Shown here piece after piece: positions 33,286 to 42,307 of a stretch of 64,000 nucleotides of DNA (position 1 is its first letter; each line of letters starts with the position of its first letter). The stretch covers positions 1 to 64,000 of the forward strand of contig CATXZD010000006.1 of assembly GCA_958403905.1 (NCBI GenBank). The letters run 5' to 3'. Source of the DNA: an uncultured Ruminococcus sp. (GTDB taxonomy: Bacteria > Bacillota > Clostridia > Oscillospirales > Acutalibacteraceae). The notes below the pieces were generated by a model. The model worked only from the letters and a program-made list of their open reading frames with translations, searched no databases and was not told the origin of the DNA. The position numbers were made by a program, and so were the translations under genes.

Positions 33286-34287
33286 TTAATTTACAATAAT
33301 TTTTCCCTGATAAATATCGCTGATTATCGCATCAATTTCAGGCTCTTTTACCGAAATATCCTTGATATTGTAATTATTCAGCAGAGTGCTCATCAAGGTA
33401 TTTATACTTGTTTTTCCGGTATCGAATGTGATGAGCTTTTTCATTTTGTTTTTATCAACATCACTGACCGTAATATTTGGAATTTCAATTTTTTCAGGCA
33501 ACTGTTCAAACTCGGCTTCAATAATTCGTGATGAAACATAATTTCTTTTTATTGATTCAAGACTTCCGTCATAAAGCTTTTTACCGTCATCAATAATTAT
33601 CAAGCGTTCACAGGTTTTTTCAATATCCTGCATATCGTGAGTAGTAAAAATCATAGTTATGTTATCAGTTTTATTAAGAGATTTTATAAAGCTGCGGATT
33701 TTTTCCTTGCCAACAACATCAATTCCGATTGTCGGCTCATCAAAGAAAACAATTTTAGGAGAGTGAAGCAGTGCCGCTGCAATATCTGCTCTCATTCGCT
33801 GACCCAACGAAAGCTGTCGAACGGGCTGATTAATAAACTTATGCATATCAAGAAGCTCTGTAAAGCGTTCAATATTCTCTTTATATTTCTTATCGGGAAT
33901 TTTATAAATATGTTTTATTACCTCGTAGCTGTCCATAGGTGACAAATCCCAAGAAATCTGCGATTTCTGACCAAACACTACGCCTATATTTGCAACATAT
34001 TCCTTACGCTGTTTGTGGGGAATATATCCTGCGATATTTATATTGCCGCTGTCAGGGTACAGAATACCCGAAAGCATTTTTACGGTAGTTGACTTTCCTG
34101 CTCCGTTAGGTCCGATAAAGCCTACCATTTCACCCTCTTTTATATTAAAGCTGATATCGTTTACAGCTTTCTTATATTCGTGTTCAGGATGGAATATATT
34201 TGCTAACGCACCTTTGAGCCCTGTTTTTCTTTTTGTAATCTTAAAGGTTTTGCTTAGGTTCTGCACGTCAATTATAGTTTTATTCAC
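33286..34287 (-). CDS. ABC transporter ATP-binding protein (ABC-2 exporter)
   Basis: A 333-residue ATPase. Walker A is GPNGAGKST, the signature is a variant LSLGQRMRADIA, Walker B is VFFDEPTIGID and the switch His lies in TTHD. After the nucleotide-binding domain comes a ~90-residue C-terminal extension (from about 245) typical of ATPases serving PF06182 permeases. It overlaps its paralogue by four bases (ATGA) and precedes the two permeases, forming one operon. The same LSLGQ signature in both ATPases marks them as members of a single subfamily. Confidence 0.9.
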   Translation of the reverse strand: MNKTIIDVQNLSKTFKITKRKTGLKGALANIFHPEHEYKKAVNDISFNIKEGEMVGFIGPNGAGKSTTVKMLSGILYPDSGNINIAGYIPHKQRKEYVANIGVVFGQKSQISWDLSPMDSYEVIKHIYKIPDKKYKENIERFTELLDMHKFINQPVRQLSLGQRMRADIAAALLHSPKIVFFDEPTIGIDVVGKEKIRSFIKSLNKTDNITMIFTTHDMQDIEKTCERLIIIDDGKKLYDGSLESIKRNYVSSRIIEAEFEQLPEKIEIPNITVSDVDKNKMKKLITFDTGKTSINTLMSTLLNNYNIKDISVKEPEIDAIISDIYQGKIIVN

Positions 34288-35249
34288 TTTGAATCCTCCT
34301 CGTATATATTTCTTATAATTTCTTCAACAGTAGGTTTTCTTATCAATAAATCCTTAACCTTGCACTGAGATAAAATATAGGCGGTCAAGTCCTTTGTGCT
34401 GATTACCTTTGTGTCATACCATAAAGTGATTTTCCTGTTCTCTATCGTATATTTAGTCACTGGCAAATCCTGCATATCGGGAATTTTATCTGTAAGTTCG
34501 GCGCTTAGTGAGTTGATACTTGCATGAGAATACTTTATACGGTCAAAGTTCCCGTTAAAGACTATACTTCCTTTATCAAGCAATATTATGTGCTCGCAGA
34601 TTTTTTCAATTTCTTCTACATTATGAGTGGTAAGAATTATTGTAGTTTTCTTATCTTCAGACAATTTTTGAAGGAGTTGTCTTATTGATTCCTTTGCTAT
34701 CAGGTCAACACCGATAAAAGGCTCGTCAAGTATAAGTATCTCAGGCTCAAAAATCAGTACCACAGCTATTTCTGCACGCATACGCTGTCCTAATGAAAGC
34801 TGATCGACACGATATTTCATAAAAGGATTCAAGCCGAGAGCGTCTGAAAGCTCAGAAAGTTTTTTATTATATCTACTTTTCGGAATTTTGTAAATTGCCT
34901 TTACAAGTTCCATATTCAGTTCAACCGTTAAATCTTCCTGCAAGGTTGCTGTATTTGCGCCTCTGCCGTTATCATAAGCACCTGACGCACGCTGTCCTGA
35001 TACTACGCCCATAAACGGACCGTTTTTAGCTTTTCTTGCAAGCGGATTATCCTCAAAAATTCTGACAAATCCGCTGTTGGGTTTCAATAAACCTGAAATA
35101 AGCTTAATAAGTGTTGTTTTGCCTGCGCCGTTTGCGCCTATAAGCCCTACTGTTTCACCCTGCTTGATATGAAATGAAACATTGTTTACTGCTTTTACGT
35201 TATTGCTAAATTCCTTACACAGGTTTTTTGCTATAATCATTTTCTTCAC
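34284..35249 (-). CDS. ABC transporter ATP-binding protein (ABC-2 exporter)
   Basis: A 321-residue ATPase, the first gene of the exporter operon. Walker A GANGAGKTT, signature LSLGQRMRAEIA, Walker B LILDEPFIGVD and TTHN are intact, and the C-terminal extension resembles that of the next gene. ATG 35249 has an AGGTGA site. The upstream gap (35250-35442) holds an inverted repeat and the terminator of the two-component system, so this operon has its own promoter; it could be under control of the LytTR regulator that lies just upstream on the same strand. Confidence 0.9.
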   Translation of the reverse strand: MKKMIIAKNLCKEFSNNVKAVNNVSFHIKQGETVGLIGANGAGKTTLIKLISGLLKPNSGFVRIFEDNPLARKAKNGPFMGVVSGQRASGAYDNGRGANTATLQEDLTVELNMELVKAIYKIPKSRYNKKLSELSDALGLNPFMKYRVDQLSLGQRMRAEIAVVLIFEPEILILDEPFIGVDLIAKESIRQLLQKLSEDKKTTIILTTHNVEEIEKICEHIILLDKGSIVFNGNFDRIKYSHASINSLSAELTDKIPDMQDLPVTKYTIENRKITLWYDTKVISTKDLTAYILSQCKVKDLLIRKPTVEEIIRNIYEEDSK

Positions 35250-35325
35250 CTGATTTAATAATAAACATTTACTGATAATTTACAATCCTTTTGGGATAAA
35301 CTGCTTCTGATATGTGACAAAAAGC

Positions 35326-35347
35326 AATCGTGATACCTGACACGATT
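35326..35347. promoter_or_regulatory. 22-base inverted repeat upstream of the exporter operon
   Basis: Arms AATCGTG (35326-35332) and CACGATT (35341-35347) around an eight-base centre, about 80 bases before the exporter start. It has no T-run, so it is more likely an operator than a terminator. The LytTR regulator is one candidate ligand, although LytTR sites are usually direct repeats. Confidence 0.4.
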
Positions 35348-35411
35348 TGAAACAACAAATTAACACTTCCAACATGTTTTGTATGACCGTTCATAAGTAT
35401 TCGTATTAAAT

Positions 35412-35445
35412 AAAAAAGACTGCTTCATCTGAAACAGTCTTTTTA
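35412..35445 (-). terminator. terminator of the LytTR two-component operon
   Basis: Stem AAAAAGACTG (35413-35422) and CAGTCTTTTT (35435-35444) with a 12-base loop; the T-run serves the minus strand, and the stem begins at the kinase stop codon. Confidence 0.85.
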
Positions 35446-36168
35446 GCTTGGTATCATTACATTCACGCAAAACATATTGTCTTCTTCATAAATGTCAGCT
35501 ATACCGTCATATTTCTCGGCTATTGTCTTTATCTGCTTCATACCGTAGCCGTGTTGTTCGTTATCACTTTTGTCGGATTTAAGTTTGGGATTTACTTTGA
35601 TAACCGAGCTATCAATCTTATTTTTTACGAGAATTGTATCATAGGCTCGCTTTTTGAGAATTGCAACATAGATAAACTTATCAATTGTCTTTTCACTTGC
35701 TTCAATAGCATTATCAAGTATATTTGAAAGCAGTGCAGAAAAATCAACGCTGCCCATTTTTTCAAAAGGAAGATTTTCAATTTCCGCCTTAAATCTGATT
35801 CCTTTGTTATGCGCATTTTCAAGCTTGGAATTTATAATATAATTCATTACAGAATTACCGGTCTGAATGTAAGAATAGGTTTTATTCAGAATATCAAGCA
35901 CATCTGAAAGATAATTCGTTGCCTGCTCAATCTCTCCGTTGTTAAGGTATGATACAGCCACCATAATATGATTTTTCATATCGTGCTTCAGCCTTCGTGT
36001 ATTTTCGTAAATCTGCTCAATCTCAGCACGCTGAGTCATTTCATTTGTATAGTCGGCTTTAAGGTTATTGTATTCGTACTGCAAGTCGAGATTTTCGGCA
36101 ACCTCTCTTGCATATTCTTTTTCAAGGTTTTCAAAATCCTGCTTGAGCTTTTTATATTTTCCAATCAT
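35443..36168 (-). CDS. soluble GHKL-type sensor histidine kinase (agr-like)
   Basis: A 241-residue kinase of the AgrC/VirS/GHKL class but without any membrane segment. It starts with a long coiled coil (about residues 5-58). The phospho-acceptor is His62 in RRLKHDMKNH, and the ATPase lobe shows LLSNILDNAIEAS and the GYGMKQIK glycine motif. It overlaps the LytTR regulator by four bases. AgrC kinases normally have an N-terminal sensor domain of six or more helices for a peptide signal; that part is missing here, so the input must be cytoplasmic or come from another protein. No agrB or agrD gene is nearby. Confidence 0.88.
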   Translation of the reverse strand: MIGKYKKLKQDFENLEKEYAREVAENLDLQYEYNNLKADYTNEMTQRAEIEQIYENTRRLKHDMKNHIMVAVSYLNNGEIEQATNYLSDVLDILNKTYSYIQTGNSVMNYIINSKLENAHNKGIRFKAEIENLPFEKMGSVDFSALLSNILDNAIEASEKTIDKFIYVAILKKRAYDTILVKNKIDSSVIKVNPKLKSDKSDNEQHGYGMKQIKTIAEKYDGIADIYEEDNMFCVNVMIPS

Positions 36169-36866
36169 CTCATATACCTCATAATGCGAGCTTTTATTAC
36201 GTCTCGGTTTGTTCTGCCGATTGGCAGTACGACATTGTTGCTGAGAACAACATTCTCGGATTTAACCGAAAAGATATGCTCCTGATTAACAAGAAATCCT
36301 TTATGTGTACGTATAAAGCCCTTGTTTGAAAGTTCCTTTTCAATTGCCGAAACAGTACTTCTGAATTTATAAACACTTTCCTTTGTATGCAGATTAATAT
36401 AATTTGACTCCGATTCAAAATAAAGAATATCCCTAAGCTTAATTCTGTTAAAGCCGTCGTTGGTTTTGAACAAAAAAGTGTCAGAGCTTTTTTGCATTTC
36501 CTCAACTAAGCTTTTTACTACTCCTGATATTTCTTCATCAAAATATGTCTTTCTTATAAATCCGAAAGGATGATATTTAAAGGATTTATATACAAGTGCG
36601 TCCTGACCTGTAACAAACACAAGGAGTGTTTTTATTTCGCTGTTGAGCAGAGTTTGTGCAATCTCCATACCGCTGATTGTCGGCATATCAATATCAAGAA
36701 ACAATATGTCAACAGGATAATTTTTAAGGTATTCAAGAAGTTCAATTGAGTTTTCTGTTGTATATAAATCAATTTTACAACTAAGATTTTCAAATTCACT
36801 CTTAATTTTCACGGATAAATCCTCTAAAATTTTAGCCTCATCATCACAAAATGCAACTTTAACCAT
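36165..36866 (-). CDS. LytTR-family response regulator
   Basis: A 233-residue regulator with a receiver domain (acidic pocket CDDE at 7-10, phospho-acceptor Asp58 in LFLDIDMP, Lys switch in RKTYF) and a C-terminal LytTR DNA-binding domain (KLRDILYFESESNYINLH). ATG 36866 is preferred since GGTGATAAG precedes it; an in-frame ATG five codons upstream lacks a site. AgrA-type regulators control peptide, bacteriocin and virulence genes. As the first gene upstream of the exporter and maturation genes on the same strand, it is their likely regulator. It is divergent from the FtsX transporter genes. Confidence 0.9.
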   Translation of the reverse strand: MVKVAFCDDEAKILEDLSVKIKSEFENLSCKIDLYTTENSIELLEYLKNYPVDILFLDIDMPTISGMEIAQTLLNSEIKTLLVFVTGQDALVYKSFKYHPFGFIRKTYFDEEISGVVKSLVEEMQKSSDTFLFKTNDGFNRIKLRDILYFESESNYINLHTKESVYKFRSTVSAIEKELSNKGFIRTHKGFLVNQEHIFSVKSENVVLSNNVVLPIGRTNRDVIKARIMRYMR

Positions 36867-37069
36867 CTTATCACCGCACATGCCTTAATAAAAAATTATA
36901 TAATCAAAAGTAACACCGTGTCAATAATTTTACTTCATTTATAAAATATCTTTTCTGTAACTATAATGTTATTTTTCTTGTTGCAAAATATTTTTTATAT
37001 ATTAAAATTATTTAAGGATTATTTAATAACTTAACCTCTATAATTAATTCAGCAAAAGGAGGTAGTCAG

Positions 37070-39445
37070 ATGTATCTCAACATTCTGAAAAAAGATTTAA
37101 AAAGAAAACGCACGATGAACATTATACTTCTGTTGTTTATCATTCTTGCTGTAATGTTTGTATCGTCAAGTGCAAACAATCTTTCAGCAGTCACAAGCTC
37201 GCTTGATACTTATTTTGACAACGCAGGAGTGGCTGATTACTGCATATTCACTTCTGAAAAGGTTGAAACCGACAAGTCAAAAAACGCCGAGGAAATCGTC
37301 AGAAATTTCAGCGGTACTGAAAGTTACAAGTCAGAGGACTCCATTTATATAAGCACATCCGGAGCAATGCAAAATGATAAGAAGATAAAATCATCAAACA
37401 CAATGATGATGAATGCATTTGAAAATGCCTGTATCACTTACTATGATGATAATAATGACCCTATAACGGAAGTTAATGACGGAGAGCTTTATTTAAGAAA
37501 ATCAATTATGACGCAAAATGATTTATCTGTAGGGGATAAAATCACTATTACAGTCGGCAATGTTTCAAAGGACTTTACAATTAAGGATATTTTAAAGGAC
37601 GCAGTCTTAGGCTCATCAATGATGGGTACTCCGCGCTTTCTTGTAAGTAAAGATGATTTTAACGATTTCTATTCTGACGAAAGTGTAAAGCCGTGGCTCG
37701 GAAAATCCATATATGTAAACACTCATGACGTAGACGGCTTGGAGCAAGCGCTTTCAGACTGCACAAACATTACTTTTATGGGAAGCAAGTCTCTGATTAA
37801 GACAACATATATTATGGATATGATTAACGCAGGCGTACTTCTTATAGTCAGCATATGTCTGATTTTAATTTCTTTTGTAATTCTGCGCTTTACAATTACC
37901 TTTACGTTAAGTGAGGAATATCGTGAAATCGGAATAATGAAGGCAATAGGTATAAAAAACAGAAAAATCAGAGGTCTTTATATCGTTAAGTACCTTGCTA
38001 CATCAATTGTCGGTGCAATTATCGGACTTATCCTTTCGATTCCGTTTGGAAATATGCTTTTACAGCAGGTTTCTGAAAACATCGTTATTGAGGGCAACGA
38101 CAGATATATCTTAAATATTATTTTTGCAATAGCTATTGTTTTGATTATTATGCTGTTTTGTTACAGATGTACGGGCAAGGTTAAAAAGTTTTCTCCTGTT
38201 GACGCAATACGCAACGGAACAACAGGAGAACGCTTTAAGAAAAAGGGTGTTATTAAGCTTTCAAAATCAAAGCTCAAGCCCGTTCCGTTTATGGCTGTAA
38301 ACGACATCTTAAGCGGAATAAAGCGTTTTGGAATTATGCTGATTACCTTTACCATAGGAATACTTTTAATCACCATAATGGTAAACACAATAGCAACCCT
38401 GCAAAGTGACAACCTTATCACTTGGTTCTCCACGACAAAAAGCGATGTATTTCTTGAGGATCTAAAAAGTGATGAAAGGCACTTAGTAACAGGCGGTCAC
38501 GAAAATCTAAAGGAACAGCTCAACGAAATTAAAAAAACTCTTTCCGAAAACGGAATCAAAGCTGATTGTTACTGTGAAACAACATTTAAGCTGGGCATTA
38601 TCAACGGGGACTACAAATGTAAATCCCTCGCTTTTCAGGGAACAAACACCACAACGGATATGTATTCATATCTTGAGGGAACTCCGCCCAAAAACAAAAA
38701 TGAAATTGCCTTAACCTATATAACGGCAGATAAAATTCATGCTAAAATCGGCGATACTGTTACTATATCTACAGTAAGCGGAGATAAAGACTATATAATT
38801 ACAGCAATCTACCAGTCTATGAACAATATGGGTGAAGGAATACGCTTTACAGAAGATGAAGAGCTTGATTACAGCCAGGCAATGGGCATCTTCCCTTATC
38901 AGGTAAAATATACAGACAATCCTTCTTCTGATGAAATAAGCAAAAGATTTGAGCTTATCAAGGATAAATTTTCAGATTACACTGTCCGTACATGCGGAGA
39001 ATATGTTGATTATATGATCGGCGGCGTTGCAGGTTATATGAGCAATACTAAATTATTAATCATTCTTATTGTGCTCATTATAAACATTCTGGTAGCTGTT
39101 CTTATGGAAAAATCTTTCCTTACAAAGGAACGCAGTGAAATTGCAATGCTCAAAGCCATAGGCTTTAAAAATAGCTCAATAATTTTGTGGCAGACTTTAC
39201 GAATAGGCATTGTTATGGTTTTAGCAGTATTTATAGCAATACTTTTGTCAGAGCCGGCAAGTCAGCTTTCGGTCGGTTTTATTTTCAAAATAATGGGTGC
39301 AAACAACATCATTTTTGATGTAAATGTGCTTGAAAGCTATGTAATTTATCCGCTTATCTGTCTTGCAACAACAGTTTTGGCGGTATTTATTGTTGCTCAG
39401 CAGGTACGCAAGGTTAAATCATCGGAAATTAACAGTATTGAGTGA
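37070..39445 (+). CDS. FtsX/MacB-type ABC transporter permease
   Basis: A 791-residue membrane protein with two FtsX repeats. There is one N-terminal helix, an extracellular domain of about 210 residues, three helices around 245-365, a second helix and extracellular domain of about 220 residues from 435, and three final helices. The signature EEYREIGIMKAIGIKNRKIR and its partner ERSEIAMLKAIGFKNSSI mark the coupling helices. ATG 37070 has a perfect AAAGGAGG site. With the ATPase and the OmpR-type system downstream, it resembles the sensing and resistance transporters for peptide antibiotics, although Bce permeases have a different helix layout. It may give immunity to the neighbouring product; this is an inference. 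Confidence 0.88.
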   Translation: MYLNILKKDLKRKRTMNIILLLFIILAVMFVSSSANNLSAVTSSLDTYFDNAGVADYCIFTSEKVETDKSKNAEEIVRNFSGTESYKSEDSIYISTSGAMQNDKKIKSSNTMMMNAFENACITYYDDNNDPITEVNDGELYLRKSIMTQNDLSVGDKITITVGNVSKDFTIKDILKDAVLGSSMMGTPRFLVSKDDFNDFYSDESVKPWLGKSIYVNTHDVDGLEQALSDCTNITFMGSKSLIKTTYIMDMINAGVLLIVSICLILISFVILRFTITFTLSEEYREIGIMKAIGIKNRKIRGLYIVKYLATSIVGAIIGLILSIPFGNMLLQQVSENIVIEGNDRYILNIIFAIAIVLIIMLFCYRCTGKVKKFSPVDAIRNGTTGERFKKKGVIKLSKSKLKPVPFMAVNDILSGIKRFGIMLITFTIGILLITIMVNTIATLQSDNLITWFSTTKSDVFLEDLKSDERHLVTGGHENLKEQLNEIKKTLSENGIKADCYCETTFKLGIINGDYKCKSLAFQGTNTTTDMYSYLEGTPPKNKNEIALTYITADKIHAKIGDTVTISTVSGDKDYIITAIYQSMNNMGEGIRFTEDEELDYSQAMGIFPYQVKYTDNPSSDEISKRFELIKDKFSDYTVRTCGEYVDYMIGGVAGYMSNTKLLIILIVLIINILVAVLMEKSFLTKERSEIAMLKAIGFKNSSIILWQTLRIGIVMVLAVFIAILLSEPASQLSVGFIFKIMGANNIIFDVNVLESYVIYPLICLATTVLAVFIVAQQVRKVKSSEINSIE

Positions 39446-39461
39446 TTAAGGAGTTAAAATT

Positions 39462-40229
39462 ATGAATACAATTCTTGAAGTAAACAATCTTTGTAAAACT
39501 TATATAGCAAACAAACGTCAGAACAATGTTCTTAAAAATGTAAACTTTTCCGTTAAAAAGGGCGAAATGATTGCAATAATGGGACCGTCAGGTTCGGGCA
39601 AATCCACCTTGCTCTACACAGTTTCGGGAATGGATAACATCACCGCAGGAAGCGTCAGATTTTGCGGAAAAGATATTTCAAAGATGAACGCCAAAAAAAT
39701 TGCGGAACTGCGGCTTGATGAAATGGGATTTATTTTTCAGCAGATGTATATGATGAAAAATCTTACGGTGCTCGACAATATTGTTCTTCCCGCCCTGCAA
39801 TCGGCTAAAAACACTCTCTCCAAAAAAGAGAAGATAGAATACGGCAAAGAGCTTATGAGAAAGCTCGGAATAATTGAAATTGCCGACAATGATATAAATG
39901 AGGTATCAGGCGGTCAGTTACAGAGAGCCTGCATTTGCAGAAGTATGATAAATCATCCGAATTTAATTTTTGCCGATGAGCCTACAGGTGCGCTAAACCG
40001 AACAACTTCCGAAGAGGTTATGGAAGAACTTAGAAAAATCAACGACGACGGCACAACAATTATGCTTGTGACTCACGATGTAAAGGTTGCCGCAAAATGC
40101 ACACGAGTTATGTATATCGTTGACGGAAACATCAAAGGCGAGTATAATTTAGATAAATACAATAACGAAACAGACCTGCGCCAGCGTGAACGCAACCTTA
40201 ACAACTGGCTTTTGGAAATGGGTTGGTAA
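39462..40229 (+). CDS. ABC transporter ATP-binding protein (LolD/BceA type)
   Basis: A 255-residue ATPase pairing with the FtsX permease. Walker A GPSGSGKST, signature VSGGQLQRACICRS, Walker B LIFADEPTGALN and the switch His in VTHD are intact. The LolD/MacB subfamily hallmarks (GFIFQQ and DEPTGAL) are visible. It begins 16 bases after the permease behind TAAGGAG. Its C-terminal ~25 residues (DKYNNETDLRQRERNLNNWL) are charged, as in permease-linked BceA-type ATPases. Confidence 0.93.
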   Translation: MNTILEVNNLCKTYIANKRQNNVLKNVNFSVKKGEMIAIMGPSGSGKSTLLYTVSGMDNITAGSVRFCGKDISKMNAKKIAELRLDEMGFIFQQMYMMKNLTVLDNIVLPALQSAKNTLSKKEKIEYGKELMRKLGIIEIADNDINEVSGGQLQRACICRSMINHPNLIFADEPTGALNRTTSEEVMEELRKINDDGTTIMLVTHDVKVAAKCTRVMYIVDGNIKGEYNLDKYNNETDLRQRERNLNNWLLEMGW

Positions 40230-40313
40230 ACTTCTTACCTACCTGCACGCAGGCAAAAATTATGTTAATCTGACGCTTTCGAAACACTGTTTCACACAGA
40301 AAGGAATGATATT

Positions 40314-40988
40314 ATGTCCGACATACTTGTTGTTGAAGATAATACTGAAATGGGAAATCTGCTGTGCGATTTTCTCAAAAATGAGGGCTACTCGACAACT
40401 TTGTGTGAAACAGGAGAAGATGCGCTTGAACACTATGAAAAATATGGTGCTAAGGTTGTTGTGCTCGATATTATGCTTCCGAATATGGACGGTCTTGCCG
40501 TATGCAGACAGATTCGTGAAAGCTCAAACACTCCCATAATTATTGTCAGCGCAAAAATTGAAAAGGACGATAAGCTGAAAGGATTGCTGCTTGGTGCGGA
40601 CGATTACATTGAAAAGCCGTATGACATTGACATTTTGCTTGCGAAAATCAGCGGAATATTCAAGCGCAGATACCAAAGCGACAGCATAACTGACGGCAAC
40701 ATCAAGCTTGACAAAATAAGCAGAATTGCTTACAAAAACGGCACAAAAATTGATATGACGCAAAAAGAATTTGATTTGCTTGTCTTGCTTATGGAAAACG
40801 CAAACAAAACCTTGAGCAAGGATATGATTTTCAATAAAATATGGGGATTTGACAGTTTCAGCGAACCTCAAACGCTGACTGTCCATATAAAATGGCTTCG
40901 CCAGAAGATTGAGGAAAATTCCAAAAAGCCCGAAAGAATTGTAACAGTCTGGGGTGTAGGTTACCGCTATGAGAAAAGGGGTGGCTGA
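40314..40988 (+). CDS. OmpR-family response regulator
   Basis: A 224-residue regulator with a receiver (Asp52 in VVLDIMLP, Lys in EKPYD) and a winged-helix DNA-binding domain (MTQKEFDLLVLLMENAN, then TVHIKWLRQKIE and VWGVGYRYE). ATG 40314 follows AAAGGAATG. The sensor kinase gene begins three bases after its stop, so both are translated together. By analogy with BceR/VirR-type loci it would activate the transporter genes upstream. No binding site could be confirmed. Confidence 0.93.
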   Translation: MSDILVVEDNTEMGNLLCDFLKNEGYSTTLCETGEDALEHYEKYGAKVVVLDIMLPNMDGLAVCRQIRESSNTPIIIVSAKIEKDDKLKGLLLGADDYIEKPYDIDILLAKISGIFKRRYQSDSITDGNIKLDKISRIAYKNGTKIDMTQKEFDLLVLLMENANKTLSKDMIFNKIWGFDSFSEPQTLTVHIKWLRQKIEENSKKPERIVTVWGVGYRYEKRGG

Positions 40989-40990
40989 TT

Positions 40991-42229
40991 TTGAAAAAAT
41001 TCAATCTCTTGCTCATTGCCGTAATCATCGCTGTCGCTCTTGTCTTTACGGGTGCAAATATATTATTAATTTCATCTCAAAACAGTTCGGGAATCCGCCC
41101 TTACAGAGTTGAAGTAAACCGAATAGAGCAGTCCATTATCAACAATGGATTTGATAGTATTTCCACGGAAGGTTTAGAATACGTAACCAACATTGAAAGG
41201 CTTAATAACGATAACGCTAAGTCATTTTATAACACAAACAGCGACTATATTATCAGACAAATTGATGGTGAAACCTATCGTTTTGACTACTGCTATTCCA
41301 CTCAAGGCTCAGATTCAATACTGATACTCAACATCTCTCTTGCAATAATTTCACTCGTTTTATTTGCAACGATAATATTTGTAAAAATCAAAATAATTAA
41401 TCCTTTTAACAAGCTTACAGATCTCCCCTATGAATTATCCCGAGGCAATCTTTCTATACCTCTCAAGGAAAGCAAAGGCAGATACTTCGGACGCTTTATC
41501 TGGGGAATGGACTTACTCAGAGAACGCCTTGAAGAGCAAAAGGCGAGTGAGCTTGAATTACAAAAGGACAAGAAAACTCTTGTGCTTTCAATATCACACG
41601 ATATAAAAACACCTTTGGGCGTGATTGAGCTGTATTCTAAAGCACTGGAAAAGGATTTATACAAAGATGAGAATAAGAAAAAGGAAATTGCCGTAAGTAT
41701 AACACAAAAATGTGATGAAATAAAAAAATATGTCAACGAAATCATAAAGGCGTCAAACGAAGACTTTTTAAAGCTTGAAGTAAATAACAGTGAGTTCTAT
41801 TTATCCGAAATGATAAATGAAATCAATACCTTTTACAAGGATAAGCTTGATTTGCTCAAAACAGATTTTACAGTAAATAAATACTGCGATTGTATAATTA
41901 AAGGCGATATTGACCGCAGTGTTGAGATTTTGCAAAACATAATGGAAAATGCAATAAAATACGGCGACGGCAAGAAAATTTCAATTTCATTTGAGCAGGA
42001 AGAGGACTGTATGATTGTATCAGTTTCAAATAGTGGCTGTACGCTTTCGGAAAATGAAATTGACCATATTTTTGACAGCTTCTGGCGAGGCTCAAACATC
42101 GGTTCTAACAACGGCAGCGGTCTGGGACTTTATATCTGCCGTCAACTTATAAAGAAAATGGACGGAGATATTTTTGCAAACTGTTCCGACGGGATAATGA
42201 GTGTATCGGTAGTTTTCCAAATGGGATGA
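40991..42229 (+). CDS. sensor histidine kinase, transporter-linked
   Basis: A 412-residue kinase starting at TTG 40991 behind GGGGTGG. Two membrane helices (residues 4-27 and 109-131) enclose an extracellular loop of about 80 residues; then a HAMP-like linker (IINPFNKLTDLP), His203 in SISHDIKTPLG, and the ATPase motifs (NIMENAIKYG and GSGLGLYI). BceS kinases have almost no extracellular loop, whereas this one has a moderate loop, so it may sense its ligand directly as well as through the transporter. A strong terminator follows. Confidence 0.92.
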   Translation: MKKFNLLLIAVIIAVALVFTGANILLISSQNSSGIRPYRVEVNRIEQSIINNGFDSISTEGLEYVTNIERLNNDNAKSFYNTNSDYIIRQIDGETYRFDYCYSTQGSDSILILNISLAIISLVLFATIIFVKIKIINPFNKLTDLPYELSRGNLSIPLKESKGRYFGRFIWGMDLLRERLEEQKASELELQKDKKTLVLSISHDIKTPLGVIELYSKALEKDLYKDENKKKEIAVSITQKCDEIKKYVNEIIKASNEDFLKLEVNNSEFYLSEMINEINTFYKDKLDLLKTDFTVNKYCDCIIKGDIDRSVEILQNIMENAIKYGDGKKISISFEQEEDCMIVSVSNSGCTLSENEIDHIFDSFWRGSNIGSNNGSGLGLYICRQLIKKMDGDIFANCSDGIMSVSVVFQMG

Positions 42230-42255
42230 TTTGTTATCTCTTTTAAGCATAATTT

Positions 42256-42303
42256 AAAAAGCAAGGATATGGATTTAATTTTTCCATATCCTTGCTTTTT
42301 TGT
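42256..42303. terminator. bidirectional terminator between the sensor kinase and sigF
   Basis: Seventeen-base stem AAAAAGCAAGGATATGG (42256-42272) and its complement (42284-42300) with T-runs on both strands. It ends the kinase message from the left and sigF from the right. Confidence 0.92.
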
Positions 42304-42307
42304 TACG

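Noticed and set aside
35443..36866. A full agr quorum-sensing system
   Set aside because: There is no AgrB peptidase or AgrD precursor; only the regulator and a membrane-free kinase are present.
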